Source of the DNA: Gemmatimonadota bacterium | Lineage (GTDB): Bacteria > Gemmatimonadota > Gemmatimonadetes > Longimicrobiales > Gaopeijiaceae | DNA: 64,000 nt | Direction of reading: 5' to 3' | Assembly: GCA_030827315.1 (NCBI GenBank) | Contig: JAURER010000005.1 | Coordinates: forward strand, 40,275 to 104,274 | Shown here: positions 53,836 to 62,832 of the stretch, one piece after another | Numbering within the stretch: position 1 is the first letter of the stretch | How the letters are laid out: every line of letters starts with the position of its first letter | Notes under the pieces: generated by a model | Databases searched by the model: none | What the model saw: the letters and a program-made list of their open reading frames with translations, nothing else | Told to the model about the DNA's origin: nothing | Made by a program: the position numbers and the translations under genes

Positions 53836-55209
53836 GTGACCACTCCCCCACCGCCCAGCGAAGGTCCAAACGACGCTCGGACAGACGAGCCGCTCGGACC
53901 GGGCGCCTCCGACGAAGCCGCTGCGGCGCTCGCGGCGCAAACCGCCGCCCGGGGTGCCAGCGCCCGCGCAACGTCGAAGCGCTCCGTGTTCCAGAGCCGG
54001 GCCATGAAGGCCGCGCTCCCGGTTTCTACGGCGCTGGTACTGACGGTTCTCCTGCAGGTCGTTCTGGACGCGGCGGTGCCTCCGGAGGCATACATCTTCC
54101 GGCTCTTCCGGCCGCCGGGCGGATGGGTGATGTCTCTGGTGCCGGGTATCATCCTCTTCTTCTTCGTCTGGACGATGGTCGATCTCGCCCTCAAGAACGG
54201 CGAGGGCCGGGCCAACGAGCTCGACCTCGACCGGCGCGAGATCCGCCAGCTGCCGAGCCTGGTGGCCCAGGAGTCCGTGCCGTCCATCCAGCGCCGCATT
54301 CTCGCCCTCGACACGCCCGACCGCCCCGTCGCGCGCAGGCTGCTCTGGCTCCTGTACTACCTGGAACACAACGCGGACGCGCAGCGCACACACGAACTCC
54401 TCCGTCACCAGTCGGACCTGGACGCCGACACGGCCGCGGCCGGGTACAGGACGGTCAAGCTCTTCATCTGGGCCATGCCGATTCTCGGCTTCGTCGGAAC
54501 GGTTCTCGGCATCAGCCTCGCTGTCGGGGGCTTCTCGAGCTTTCTGACCAGCGACCTTGCCATCGATGACGTCAGCCAGGTCACAGCGGAGCTGGGCAAC
54601 GTCGCGTCGGGACTGTCGTTCGCCTTCGACACCACCCTGCTGGGTCTTCTCGGTGGTCTGGTGGCGAACGTCCTGCTCTCAGCCATCCAGAAGCGTGACG
54701 AACGCTTCTTCACCAAGCTGGAGGAGCTGGGGCTCAGCATGGTCGCAAACAGCCGTCCGGCGGCCGCGCGCGACGAGTCCCCGCGCGCCGCGGCACCGAC
54801 CGCCGTCGACCCCAGATTCGAGTCGCTCATGCAGCACCGGCTCGAGGAGATCGGCGCGCTGGTCGACCGCACGCGTCAGGTGATGCTGGGGCTCAGCGAG
54901 ACGTCGGCCAGGATGAGCACGGGACTCCACGAATCGATGTCGTCCATGAAGCAGACCGTCGACGAGCTCGGCAGAAACCTCGAAGGTGTCTCCGAAGCGC
55001 TGGCCGCGGGCACGGCTTCGCAGGAGTCGGTCGAGCAGGCCGTGCGCCGGCTGTCCGAGTCGATCAGCGCGTTCGGCGACGGCCTGGCCCAGCTGCGCGA
55101 GGAGCAGAGCACGCTGGCGCCGGTGCTGCGGCAGCTGGCCGGCCCGCTGGAGCTGCGACTCGTGCCCGGCACGACGCGCCCTGACGGCGGGAGCTCCTCG
55201 CCACGCTAA
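53836..55209 (+). CDS. MotA/TolQ/ExbB-type ion channel protein with C-terminal coiled coil
   Basis: A 457-residue protein. About 55 disordered residues precede two helices (about 60-80 and 99-118), a cytoplasmic helical domain (about 120-205), and the conserved MotA_ExbB helices 3 and 4: KLFIWAMPILGFVGTVLGIS (about 208-227) and GLSFAFDTTLLGLLGGLVAN (about 259-278). After residue 310 a long polar coiled coil follows (MKQTVDELGRNLEGVSEAL, ESVEQAVRRLSESISAFGDG), absent from TolQ and ExbB. It should be the proton- or sodium-conducting pentamer that works with the two TolR-like proteins. The start is GTG with GAGG ten bases upstream. Confidence 0.83.
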   Translation: MTTPPPPSEGPNDARTDEPLGPGASDEAAAALAAQTAARGASARATSKRSVFQSRAMKAALPVSTALVLTVLLQVVLDAAVPPEAYIFRLFRPPGGWVMSLVPGIILFFFVWTMVDLALKNGEGRANELDLDRREIRQLPSLVAQESVPSIQRRILALDTPDRPVARRLLWLLYYLEHNADAQRTHELLRHQSDLDADTAAAGYRTVKLFIWAMPILGFVGTVLGISLAVGGFSSFLTSDLAIDDVSQVTAELGNVASGLSFAFDTTLLGLLGGLVANVLLSAIQKRDERFFTKLEELGLSMVANSRPAAARDESPRAAAPTAVDPRFESLMQHRLEEIGALVDRTRQVMLGLSETSARMSTGLHESMSSMKQTVDELGRNLEGVSEALAAGTASQESVEQAVRRLSESISAFGDGLAQLREEQSTLAPVLRQLAGPLELRLVPGTTRPDGGSSSPR

Positions 55210-55227
55210 CGAGACGGGGCCACGTCC

Positions 55228-56730
55228 TCACCTCGCGAAGCTCCACTCCGGGAGCCGGGCCTCGGTCCGCGACTCCATCACGGTGCGGATCCGCGCCACG
55301 ACGTCGGGGTGAGCCGCCGCGAGGTCCGTCGTTTCGCCGGGATCTAGGTCCAGATCGTACAGCTCGATGGGGGCGTCCGGGTCGTCGTGCCCTCCGAGCC
55401 GGACCCCCTTCCAACGCCCGATCCGCACCGCCTGGGCTCCATTCCAGAGCCCGTGATATTCCCAGTACAGCGGCGGATGCTCGGACCCGGGTTGCGCGCC
55501 GAGGAGCACGGGAAGCAGGGACACGCCGTCGATCCCCGGCGGCGCCTCGACGCCGGCCGCCTCTGCAAACGTCGGCATCATGTCCCAGAAGGCCGAGACG
55601 TGGTCGCTCACGGCGCCTGCCTCGATCCGTCCCGGCCAGCGCGCGATGAGCGGCACCCGCACGCCGCCTTCGTAGACCGAACCCTTGAGTCCACGGAGTC
55701 CGCCGCTGCTCTCGAAGTACTCCGCGTCGACGCCGCCCGTGTAGGTCGTGCCGTTGTCACTGGAGAACATGACGAGGGTGTTCTCGGCGAGCCCGAGCTC
55801 GTGGAGCCTCGCCAGGATGCGGCCGATGTGCGCGTCCATGCGGGTGATCATGCCGGCGTACGCGGAGAACGGTCGCCAGTGCGGGAGATAGCCACGGTCT
55901 CCCAGGTACGGCTCTTCGTCGAAGGCGCCCTCGTATTCAACGAGCGACGAGTCCGGCACCTGAAGCGCGAGGTGCGGCACGGTGAACGGCAGATAGAGGA
56001 AGAACGGCTCGCCGGCGTGCCGATCCAGGAAGGCGAGGGCGTCGTCGGCCATGACGTCGAGCGAATACTCGTTGCCCCGATAGCGCACGTACGCGCGGGG
56101 ATCGGACGGATCGTCCCCCTCGAAGCGCTGGTGCGGGTGGAAGTAGGGGTTGTCGAGCGGCACGCGCTCACCGTTCCGCCACAGGTGGGTGGGCCAGAAG
56201 TTGTGCGCCAGTTGCTGGTCGAGATAGCCGAAGAAGTAGTCGAAGCCCTGGTGATGCGGCTCACCCAGGGTCCCTCGGCCGCCGAGGCCCCACTTCCCGA
56301 TGGCGCCGGTCACGTACCCGGCCTCGCGCAGCATGGTCGCGACGGTGTACGTCCCCGAATCGAGCGGCATCTGTCCGAGCTCGTCGGGGTCGGGGTAGCC
56401 TCCGACCTCGAAGTTGTCGCGGATCTGCGCGTGCCCGGTATGCAGCCCGGTCAGGAGCGTTCCGCGCGACGGCGCACATACCGGGCTGCCCGCGTAATGC
56501 TGCGTGAAGCGCATCCCCTCCGCCGCGAGTGCGTCGAGGTTGGGCGTCCGGATCTTCGTCTGGCCGTAGGAGCCGAGCTCGCCCCAACCGAGGTCGTCGG
56601 CGAGCATGTAGACGATGTTCGGGGGCCGAGCCGGCGGTTGGGGCTCACACCCGCCGATCAGGAACAGCACCAGGAACGTCAGCGTCCGACGTGCTGCGGG
56701 GCCGGGAAAAGTTGGAGGCTCGAGGTGCAT
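55228..56730 (-). CDS. Sulfatase lipoprotein (arylsulfatase type S1)
   Basis: A 500-residue sulfatase with a lipobox (LIGGC, Cys28), so predicted to be membrane-anchored outside the cytoplasm. The alkaline-phosphatase-like fold starts NIVYMLADDLGWGELGSYGQ with the calcium-binding Asp pair. The active-site Cys85 is in VCAPSRGTLLTG, the CxPSR motif that a formylglycine-generating enzyme must activate. MFSSDNGTTYTGG supplies further metal ligands. The substrate is some sulfate ester; no carbohydrate-degradation genes nearby help define it. It converges with the TolQ-like gene, with 18 bases between. Confidence 0.92.
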   Translation of the reverse strand: MHLEPPTFPGPAARRTLTFLVLFLIGGCEPQPPARPPNIVYMLADDLGWGELGSYGQTKIRTPNLDALAAEGMRFTQHYAGSPVCAPSRGTLLTGLHTGHAQIRDNFEVGGYPDPDELGQMPLDSGTYTVATMLREAGYVTGAIGKWGLGGRGTLGEPHHQGFDYFFGYLDQQLAHNFWPTHLWRNGERVPLDNPYFHPHQRFEGDDPSDPRAYVRYRGNEYSLDVMADDALAFLDRHAGEPFFLYLPFTVPHLALQVPDSSLVEYEGAFDEEPYLGDRGYLPHWRPFSAYAGMITRMDAHIGRILARLHELGLAENTLVMFSSDNGTTYTGGVDAEYFESSGGLRGLKGSVYEGGVRVPLIARWPGRIEAGAVSDHVSAFWDMMPTFAEAAGVEAPPGIDGVSLLPVLLGAQPGSEHPPLYWEYHGLWNGAQAVRIGRWKGVRLGGHDDPDAPIELYDLDLDPGETTDLAAAHPDVVARIRTVMESRTEARLPEWSFAR

Positions 56731-57078
56731 GGGTCCGGACTCTCGGGGCGTCGTGCGCGAGCGCCCTCGGGCCGCCCGCCGTTACGGTCGGGAAGATGCG
56801 CGCGGGCCCTGCCGGACACCAACCCGTACACGGGCGCACGACCGCCGTTCGCCCGCCCATGGCGGCAGCCGCGCCCTGTCCCTACCGTCCCGGGCAGCTT
56901 CCCCACCCCCCCGGACGGCATCGGGAGAGCCGAAGGGTTCCGTCGACGCCGAAAGACCCGATGGCCCTCGACGCGGATCTCGCGGGGTGGCGCACCGAGT
57001 CGAGCCAGCTGCTGCTGAAGCTGCAGTACGCGTTTCGCAGGTAGTCCTTCCGCCTCACACGACAACATGGGAGGTTGC
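56731..57078. other. Intergenic region between sulfatase and creatininase-like gene
   Basis: About 350 bases between divergent genes. It must contain both promoters; no clear boxes were found. A 27-codon frame at 56961-57044 (MALDADLAGWRTESSQLLLK and a short end) has a protein-like composition, but no ribosome binding site or known relative, so I do not call it a gene. Confidence 0.4.
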
Positions 57079-58080
57079 ATGACGGTGTCCCGACTGCGCG
57101 GGTCCTTCGCGCCCGTCCGCTCCGGCCTCGCCCGCCCCGGGCGTTTCACGATCTTCGGCCTGCTCTGGATCGCCGCGGCTTCGGGCACACCGTCTTCGTC
57201 GGCCGCGCAGCAGAGTCCGCTGCCGAGGGTGGAGAAGGTGCGCAACTACCTCCCGCACATGACGGTGCCGGAGGTGCAGGAGCTGCTCGGCCGCAGCGAC
57301 ATGGTGATCATTCCCGTGGCGTCACTGGAACAGCACGGGCTGCACCTCCCCATCGGCACGGACTATCTCAACGGGGTGGAGCGCGCGAAGCTCATCGCCC
57401 AGCGGGCCGACGTGCTTGTGGCGCCGATCCTGCTGCCCGGACAGTCGCCGTACCACATGGAGTTCGCCGGTACGATCACCCTGCCCTCCACGCTCATCCA
57501 GGAGGTCTACGTCGAGGCGGCGAAAAGCCTCATGCGCCACGGCTTTCGCCGCTTCCTCGTCCTGAACGCGCACGGGGGCAACGCGGCCACCACGCGCTTC
57601 ATCGTGGATCGCATCAACCAGGAGACGGAGGGCATCGCCGTCGACCTCGGCGGCGTGCTCGGACCCTTCATGCCGAGGTCCGGCGCGGAGCCGGCTTCGG
57701 ACGAGCCTGCCCTCTTCGACCGGCACGGGGGAACCGGGGAGACGGCGAGCTCGCTCTATCTGACGCCGGAGCTGGTCGACCTCGAGGCTGCGGTGCCCGC
57801 CTTGCTCACGCTGCCACCGCACATGGACGCCATGCTGCCCGCGGTCGTGGCCGGTGACCCGACCGCCCTCGCCGTCTTCCTCGCGGAAGGGCTCAAGGAC
57901 CAGGCCACCGGCAAGGGCACGTCGGCCGCGGAGATGTCGACTACGGGGGTCTGGGGTGTGCGGGACCCGGCCGACGCGACGGCCGAGCGTGGCCGCGCGG
58001 AGACGGAGGCCATGGTCGACGCCGCGGTCGCCTTCATCGAGCGGTGGAACCAGCTGCGGCCACCAGGGACGGGCCGCTGA
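57079..58080 (+). CDS. Creatininase-family secreted amidohydrolase
   Basis: A 333-residue protein with an N-terminal signal (FTIFGLLWIAAASGTPSSSA) and a creatininase/MftE-type domain. Metal-binding motifs are SLEQHGLHLPIGTD (Glu, His, Asp), LVLNAHGGNAATTRF and FDRHGGTGETASSLYL (His and Glu). Members hydrolyse creatinine or formamides or mature mycofactocin; an exported member cannot be assigned a substrate. GGGAGG four bases before ATG 57079 favours this start over the ATG at 57067. Confidence 0.85.
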   Translation: MTVSRLRGSFAPVRSGLARPGRFTIFGLLWIAAASGTPSSSAAQQSPLPRVEKVRNYLPHMTVPEVQELLGRSDMVIIPVASLEQHGLHLPIGTDYLNGVERAKLIAQRADVLVAPILLPGQSPYHMEFAGTITLPSTLIQEVYVEAAKSLMRHGFRRFLVLNAHGGNAATTRFIVDRINQETEGIAVDLGGVLGPFMPRSGAEPASDEPALFDRHGGTGETASSLYLTPELVDLEAAVPALLTLPPHMDAMLPAVVAGDPTALAVFLAEGLKDQATGKGTSAAEMSTTGVWGVRDPADATAERGRAETEAMVDAAVAFIERWNQLRPPGTGR

Positions 58081-58139
58081 CCGGTCTTCCTCTCACGGCC
58101 GCGTGACCCTTCAGTCGAGCGGGGCGTGCTCCCTCGACG

Positions 58140-59738
58140 TCACGCCGGAGGTCCTGTCTCCGGCCGGCGAGGTGGCACGCCGGCCATGAAGTACTCCGCC
58201 AGCGCGGTGATCGTCAGGCTCGGGTTCACGCCCAGATTCGCGGGAATCACGGAGCCGTCCACGACACGCAGCCCCGGATGGCCATGGACGCGGCCCCGCT
58301 CGTCCACCACGCCCTGGGCGGGGGTTGCCCCGATGCGGCACCCGCCGAGGATGTGCGCCGTCGTGGGCGATCCGAACAGCGCCGTCCACACGCTCTGCCA
58401 GGCCCGCCCGCCCATGCGCGCCGCCAGCCGCCGCGTGACTTCCTCCGCGACGGGGATTTCGCCCACGGGTGGAGTCTCCCCCTCCGGGACTTCGGAGCAG
58501 AGGCTGGAGGCTCCGAAGAGCCCGCGCCGGACACGCAGGCTCAGATGCCCCGCCGTGGGCTGCATGGCGAGCACGATGGCTGAGCGTGCCGCCCGGCCGA
58601 ACGGCCAAACGGCGCGCAGAGACCATGGGAGGGCGCGGATCATCGTGGCCAGGAGCGCCAGCGGTCGAGGAAGTCGTGATGGCCCTGCGAGGGGTACCGC
58701 CAGCGGGAAGAGCGCGTCCGAGCCACGGTTGAGCCGCACCATCTCGACGAAGGTGTCCGCGTCGGCCCGCAGCTTCGACGTGATCGCCACATGGTCTCCG
58801 AAGTCCACCGACCCGTCGGCTGAGTCAGCGACGAGGATCGCTTCGGAATTCGTGCGAACGACGTCACCGAGACGCTCGGAGATGCGGGGCAGCCCACCGC
58901 GCAGCCTCGACGCACCGAGCAGACGCACGCTTCCGACGACGCCGCCCGAGACGATCACGTTCTTCGCACGCCACTCGCCGGCTTTCCTCCCGAACCACGC
59001 GCCCTGCCTGGTCTCCACGATGAACCCGTCCCCCGTATCCGTGATCGAGAGGGCGCGCGTGTCCGCCACGATGCGGGCACCCCGTCGCTCGGCCAGCCAG
59101 AGGTAGTTCCGGTCGAGCGTGTTCTTGGCACCGACGCGACATCCGATCATGCAGGCGCCGCAGCGGGTGCACCCGACACGCCGCGGACCTTCGCCGCCGA
59201 AGAAGGGATCGGGCACCTCGACACCCGCCTCTCCGAAGAAGACCCCCACGTCGTTGACCTCGAGCGCGCCCGCGCCCGGAAGCTCTTCGGCGAGTTCGCG
59301 GAGCAGTTCGTCCGTTCGGCCGACGTCCGGGCACGGCGTCGCACCCAGCATGCGACGCGCCTCGGCGTAGTGCGGCCGGAGGCGCTCCTCCCACCCCGCC
59401 CCGCCCCACTCGTCTTCTCCGAATGCTTCCGGCGGAGGATGCACGAGGGTGTTCGCATACACGAGCGAGCCTCCGCCCACGCCGGTACCGTGGAGCACGA
59501 GCACGTGGCGAAGGAACGTCAGCGCCTGGATTCCGCGAAACCCGAGCGCCGGGGCCCACAGGTACCTCCGGATCGACCGGTTCGTGCGCGGGAAGTCCTC
59601 GGGGCCCCATCGTCGGCCCTGCTCGAGCACGACCACCCGGTATCCCTTCTCCGCGAGACGCAGCGCGGACACCGCGCCACCGAAGCCGGAGCCGATGACG
59701 AGGAAGTCGGTGTCGTGGTCGAGCCGGGCGTGTTGCAT
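58140..59738 (-). CDS. GMC oxidoreductase with cysteine cluster
   Basis: A 532-residue flavoprotein with FAD motif FLVIGSGFGGAVSALRLAEK at the N-terminus, GTGVGGGSLVYANTLV near residue 85-100, and the C-terminal AHILGGCRIG and NLGVNPSLTITALAE segments of the cholesterol-oxidase-like branch. A four-cysteine site, GCTRCGACMIGC (Cys190, 193, 196, 200), followed by GAKNT, may hold an iron-sulfur cluster. No signal peptide. The substrate is probably an alcohol or sterol-like molecule, but this is inference. The start is ATG 59738; the open frame upstream has no similarity to the family. Confidence 0.86.
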   Translation of the reverse strand: MQHARLDHDTDFLVIGSGFGGAVSALRLAEKGYRVVVLEQGRRWGPEDFPRTNRSIRRYLWAPALGFRGIQALTFLRHVLVLHGTGVGGGSLVYANTLVHPPPEAFGEDEWGGAGWEERLRPHYAEARRMLGATPCPDVGRTDELLRELAEELPGAGALEVNDVGVFFGEAGVEVPDPFFGGEGPRRVGCTRCGACMIGCRVGAKNTLDRNYLWLAERRGARIVADTRALSITDTGDGFIVETRQGAWFGRKAGEWRAKNVIVSGGVVGSVRLLGASRLRGGLPRISERLGDVVRTNSEAILVADSADGSVDFGDHVAITSKLRADADTFVEMVRLNRGSDALFPLAVPLAGPSRLPRPLALLATMIRALPWSLRAVWPFGRAARSAIVLAMQPTAGHLSLRVRRGLFGASSLCSEVPEGETPPVGEIPVAEEVTRRLAARMGGRAWQSVWTALFGSPTTAHILGGCRIGATPAQGVVDERGRVHGHPGLRVVDGSVIPANLGVNPSLTITALAEYFMAGVPPRRPETGPPA

Positions 59739-59918
59739 GGCGGAACAATACGTGTCGAGCCGGAAGCCCGGCAGTGCACCGTCGTCGTCGGCCGCCAGCG
59801 AGCCCCTCCGCTGCCGCCGGACCTCGACACCGAGCCGCGAAGCAGCCCATCGTTGCGGGTACGGTCGAGGACGACCAACGTCCCGGGGTACCGACCGCCG
59901 TCCCCCTCCTCTTGGCCC

Positions 59919-61250
59919 ATGAACGCCGACTCCCTCTCCGCCCGTGGCGCACACGCCGCCGTCAGCCCGCTGCGCATCGACCACGACGCCTTTCGCGCCG
60001 CCATGGCCGACCGATACCACGCCGTCGACAACCCCGCGGGAGCGCTTCCCCTCAACGTCGCGGAGAACCGGCTCGTCTGGCCGGAGCTGAAGGCGAAGGT
60101 GGAGGAGATCACCCGCAGCCACCCCATCCCCGAATGGGTTCCGAAGTACGCGTCACACCGGGGCGCGGCACCCTTCCGTGCCGCCGCCGCGTCGTTCCTG
60201 TCCGAGCACCTGGTGGGCGTGCCGGTCGACGGGGACACGCTGGGCGTGTCGGCCGGCGCGACCAGCGTCATCGAGATGACCGCGTTCATTCTCGCCGAGC
60301 CGGGCGATGTCGCGGTGATCCCGGCACCGTGCTACCCCGTGTACCGCAAGGACCTGGGCAACATGGCCTGCGTCGAGCGCCACGACCTGGTGACCCACCA
60401 CCAGATCACGGAGATCGCCGGCGGACCCCGGCTCGGGGTGGCCGACCTCGAGCGGGCCGCTCACGAAGTCAAAGCCTCCGGACGACGCTTCCGAATGCTG
60501 GTGCTCACCGCCCCCGACAACCCGACCGGCGCGATCTACCCGGGCGAGCTGCTGGCCGAAATGGCCGACTGGTGCATCGAGCGCGAAGTTCACATGGTCG
60601 TCAACGAGCTCTACGGACTTTCGCTCATCGACACCTCGCACCCGGCCATTCGCGGCGATTACGACGACCCCGTCCCCTTCACGTCGTTCGGCCGCATCAT
60701 GGCCGACCGGAAGAGCGACTGGCTGCATCTATGGTACGCCGTGTCGAAGGACTTCGGCCTCTCGGGCTTCCGCATCGGGCTCCTCCACTCCCACAACCGC
60801 GCGCTCCTTCAGGCCTACGAGAACCTCAACCTCACCCACACCGCGTCGAACCACACGCAGTGGGTCATGCAGCACATGCTTTCCGACACCGACTTCGTCA
60901 CCCGGTACGTCGCGCTGAACCAGGCGCGCCTCACGGAGTCCTACGCGGTGGTAGTGGACGGCCTGCGCCGTGCGGGGATTCCCTACGTGCCCAGCCGGGG
61001 GAGCCTTTTCGCCTGGATCGACCTGTCGGAGTTCCTCGCCACCGAGACCGAGGAGGCCGAACTCGATCTGTGGCGCGAGCTTTTTCGGGGGTCGGGCGTT
61101 CTGCTCACGCCCGGCGTCGGCTTCGGGCACACCAAGCGCGGCCTATTCCGCATGGTCTACCCGTGCGTCGACATGGACGAACTGAGGGTGGCAATGGATC
61201 GGATGGCGGAATGGGCCCTCTCACGGCGGAAGGGAGCGCGTTCCGCGTGA
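59919..61250 (+). CDS. ACC-synthase-like class I/II aminotransferase with Asn in place of the PLP aspartate
   Basis: A 443-residue fold-type I PLP enzyme. LPLNVAENRLVWPEL near residue 44-58 recalls 1-aminocyclopropane-1-carboxylate synthases. APDNPTGAIY (about 198-207) and the Schiff-base lysine in VSKDFGLSGFRIG (Lys277) are intact. However, the stretch usually written DE(I/V)Y reads VVNELYGLS: Asn229 stands where an Asp normally pairs with the pyridine nitrogen. This would alter or lower classical transaminase chemistry. The reaction is unknown. No Shine-Dalgarno sequence is visible before the ATG. It is divergent from the GMC gene. Confidence 0.83.
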   Translation: MNADSLSARGAHAAVSPLRIDHDAFRAAMADRYHAVDNPAGALPLNVAENRLVWPELKAKVEEITRSHPIPEWVPKYASHRGAAPFRAAAASFLSEHLVGVPVDGDTLGVSAGATSVIEMTAFILAEPGDVAVIPAPCYPVYRKDLGNMACVERHDLVTHHQITEIAGGPRLGVADLERAAHEVKASGRRFRMLVLTAPDNPTGAIYPGELLAEMADWCIEREVHMVVNELYGLSLIDTSHPAIRGDYDDPVPFTSFGRIMADRKSDWLHLWYAVSKDFGLSGFRIGLLHSHNRALLQAYENLNLTHTASNHTQWVMQHMLSDTDFVTRYVALNQARLTESYAVVVDGLRRAGIPYVPSRGSLFAWIDLSEFLATETEEAELDLWRELFRGSGVLLTPGVGFGHTKRGLFRMVYPCVDMDELRVAMDRMAEWALSRRKGARSA

Positions 61251-61378
61251 CTGCGCGAATGGCGACAACGAGTGTCAGGCGGGGAGCCTGTCCGAGCCCT
61301 GAGTGACGGGCCCGGTCCGGCCTTCAGCTCGCCAGGGAGGAGTTCCCAACCCACACGAGGAACCACCCCCGCCGGTCA

Positions 61379-61876
61379 TCACGGAGCCGCTGCGCGGCGC
61401 ACTTCCTCGGCAAACAGGTTCGGCCGCTCGGGCGAGACCACTACGCGCTGGGAGCCGAGGTCCAGGACGACGGCCAGTTCCGGATCGGTGAAGTATGCGC
61501 GGTACGCGCCCAGCACACCGTTTCGAAAGTGCCCCACGAAGCCGAACAGTCCACCATTGCCGAACGTTCGAATCGAGCCCCGGGTCACCCCGGGTTCCAC
61601 CCGCACGTCCTGAAGCCCCTCAAGCGAGATCGTCGTGGACCATCCGAGCCGGTGCACAAGTACCGAGCCGGCGCGGATCGAATAACCCCGGACGGAGAGA
61701 AGCGACGCCCCGATGAGGAGCGCCACGGGCAGCCAGGTCATGCCACCGTCGAGACTCCGCACTACGACGAGCAGGAGGACGACCGCACCCGCGGTGACCA
61801 ATCGGACGTGCGTACCCCAGGGTGCGGCGAAGTGTCGCGGGAACGGCTCAGTGACTTTACTGTCGGGTGCGGGCAA
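61379..61876 (-). CDS. Membrane protein with bacterial PH-like domain
   Basis: About 165 residues. Two adjacent helices (about 27-60: LVTAGAVVLLLVVVRSLDGG, WLPVALLIGASLLSV) form a hairpin, and the C-terminal hundred residues look like a bacterial PH (bPH2) domain: YSIRAGSVLVHRLGWSTTIS, then LGSQRVVVSPERPNLFAEEV. Function is unknown. The only start in frame is TTG at 61876, without a good ribosome binding site, so the N-terminus is uncertain. Confidence 0.65.
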   Translation of the reverse strand: MPAPDSKVTEPFPRHFAAPWGTHVRLVTAGAVVLLLVVVRSLDGGMTWLPVALLIGASLLSVRGYSIRAGSVLVHRLGWSTTISLEGLQDVRVEPGVTRGSIRTFGNGGLFGFVGHFRNGVLGAYRAYFTDPELAVVLDLGSQRVVVSPERPNLFAEEVRRAAAP

Positions 61877-62318
61877 GGAACGAGGTGGTTCGAGACGGGG
61901 CGGAGGTCAGCATGAATGATATGCCCTTGCTCGGCGGCGGGCGATGACCTGCGGAGACCCGGCGGGCCGGATCAAACGGGTGCGCCCACTCTCGAAAGCG
62001 CCCAAGCGCGCATGTTGGCGCACCCGCACGCGCCTCGCCTTGCAGGTCGCAGGTAACCGTCGGGCTTCAGACGAGCTTCGCGGAGCAGACCGCGCTGACG
62101 CCAGATGAGAGAGCGAGGTCGGCGAGTTGGAACGACTTGAACTGGTTTTCGAGACCGCTATCGAGGGTTACCGTTACGGCAACAAAGACGGCGTGAGCTC
62201 GTTACGCGGTGCCTGTCGAACAAGGTCCAATGGCTCATGCTGATCATGCGCTCCTTCAGACCATCCTCCTGACGGGGCAAGGCTCGTCGGCCGCTGCCCC
62301 CAAACAAGACGCATTTCG
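61877..62318. other. Intergenic region with a possible decayed coding fragment
   Basis: About 440 bases without a gene I can support. Around 62092-62240 one plus frame reads TSFAEQTALTPDER; after an apparent frameshift in a GA-rich run it continues in another frame as ELERLELVFETAIEGYRYGN and KDGVSSLRGA before a stop. That composition is protein-like, and I suspect a decayed gene, but I know no relative. A hairpin-rich stretch lies at 61975-62030. Confidence 0.35.
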
Positions 62319-62699
62319 ATGAAGAAGTCATCCACCGCGGAAGCGGCGATTCAGCTGTACATCCAAGGGGTCGCCAAAGGCGACGCCGCTACCCTCGAGG
62401 CCGCCTTCCACGCCGACGCACGCGTGTTCGGCGCCTTTGGTGGCCAGCGCGTGGACGTCCCGGCTGCCGACATGATCGCGATGATCGCCCAGCAGCCTGC
62501 AGATGTCGACGGTTCATTCGACGCGACGATCCAATCCCTGGAGGTTCACTCAGACGTGGCGGTAGCCACGGTCGCCGAGGAGAACTTCTGGGGCACGGTC
62601 TCGTTCATAGACGTGTTCTCCCTCGCGTGCTTCGATGGCGACTGGAAAATCGTCAACAAGGCGTTTACGCACACTGGCGGCACACCGCCGGGCGCGTGA
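62319..62699 (+). CDS. NTF2-like protein (lumazine-binding_2 / SnoaL type)
   Basis: A 126-residue single domain. AEAAIQLYIQGVAKGDAATL and AFHADARVFGAFGG form the helical start, and SFIDVFSLACFDGDWKIVNK with AFTHTGG the beta-sheet end, matching the lumazine-binding_2/NTF2-like superfamily. Members are small ligand-binding proteins or isomerases; a specific role cannot be given. It stands alone, with weakly coding DNA on both sides. Confidence 0.78.
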   Translation: MKKSSTAEAAIQLYIQGVAKGDAATLEAAFHADARVFGAFGGQRVDVPAADMIAMIAQQPADVDGSFDATIQSLEVHSDVAVATVAEENFWGTVSFIDVFSLACFDGDWKIVNKAFTHTGGTPPGA

Positions 62700-62832
62700 T
62701 CGTCGACGTCAGGCCCGCTCCGGCTCGCTGCGCTGATTCAGCGATGTAGTTAGGAAGTCAGGCTCCCAGCTCTGTCCACTCGCAGAGCAGCCGATACGTA
62801 TCGGACGGGGTCTACCCCTCTCACCGCTGAGG

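Noticed and set aside
52593..55209. Zorya antiphage system
   Set aside because: No helicase or nuclease partner (ZorC, ZorD, ZorE) is nearby, and no peptidoglycan-binding ZorB-like domain is present. Only the tailed-channel layout is similar.
52593..55209. Ordinary TonB- or Tol-Pal-type ExbB/ExbD set
   Set aside because: No TonB, TolA, TolB or Pal gene is adjacent, and the two TolR-like proteins differ at the key residue.
56961..57044. 27-codon ORF upstream of the creatininase-like gene
   Set aside because: No ribosome binding site, no relatives known and a length that occurs readily by chance.
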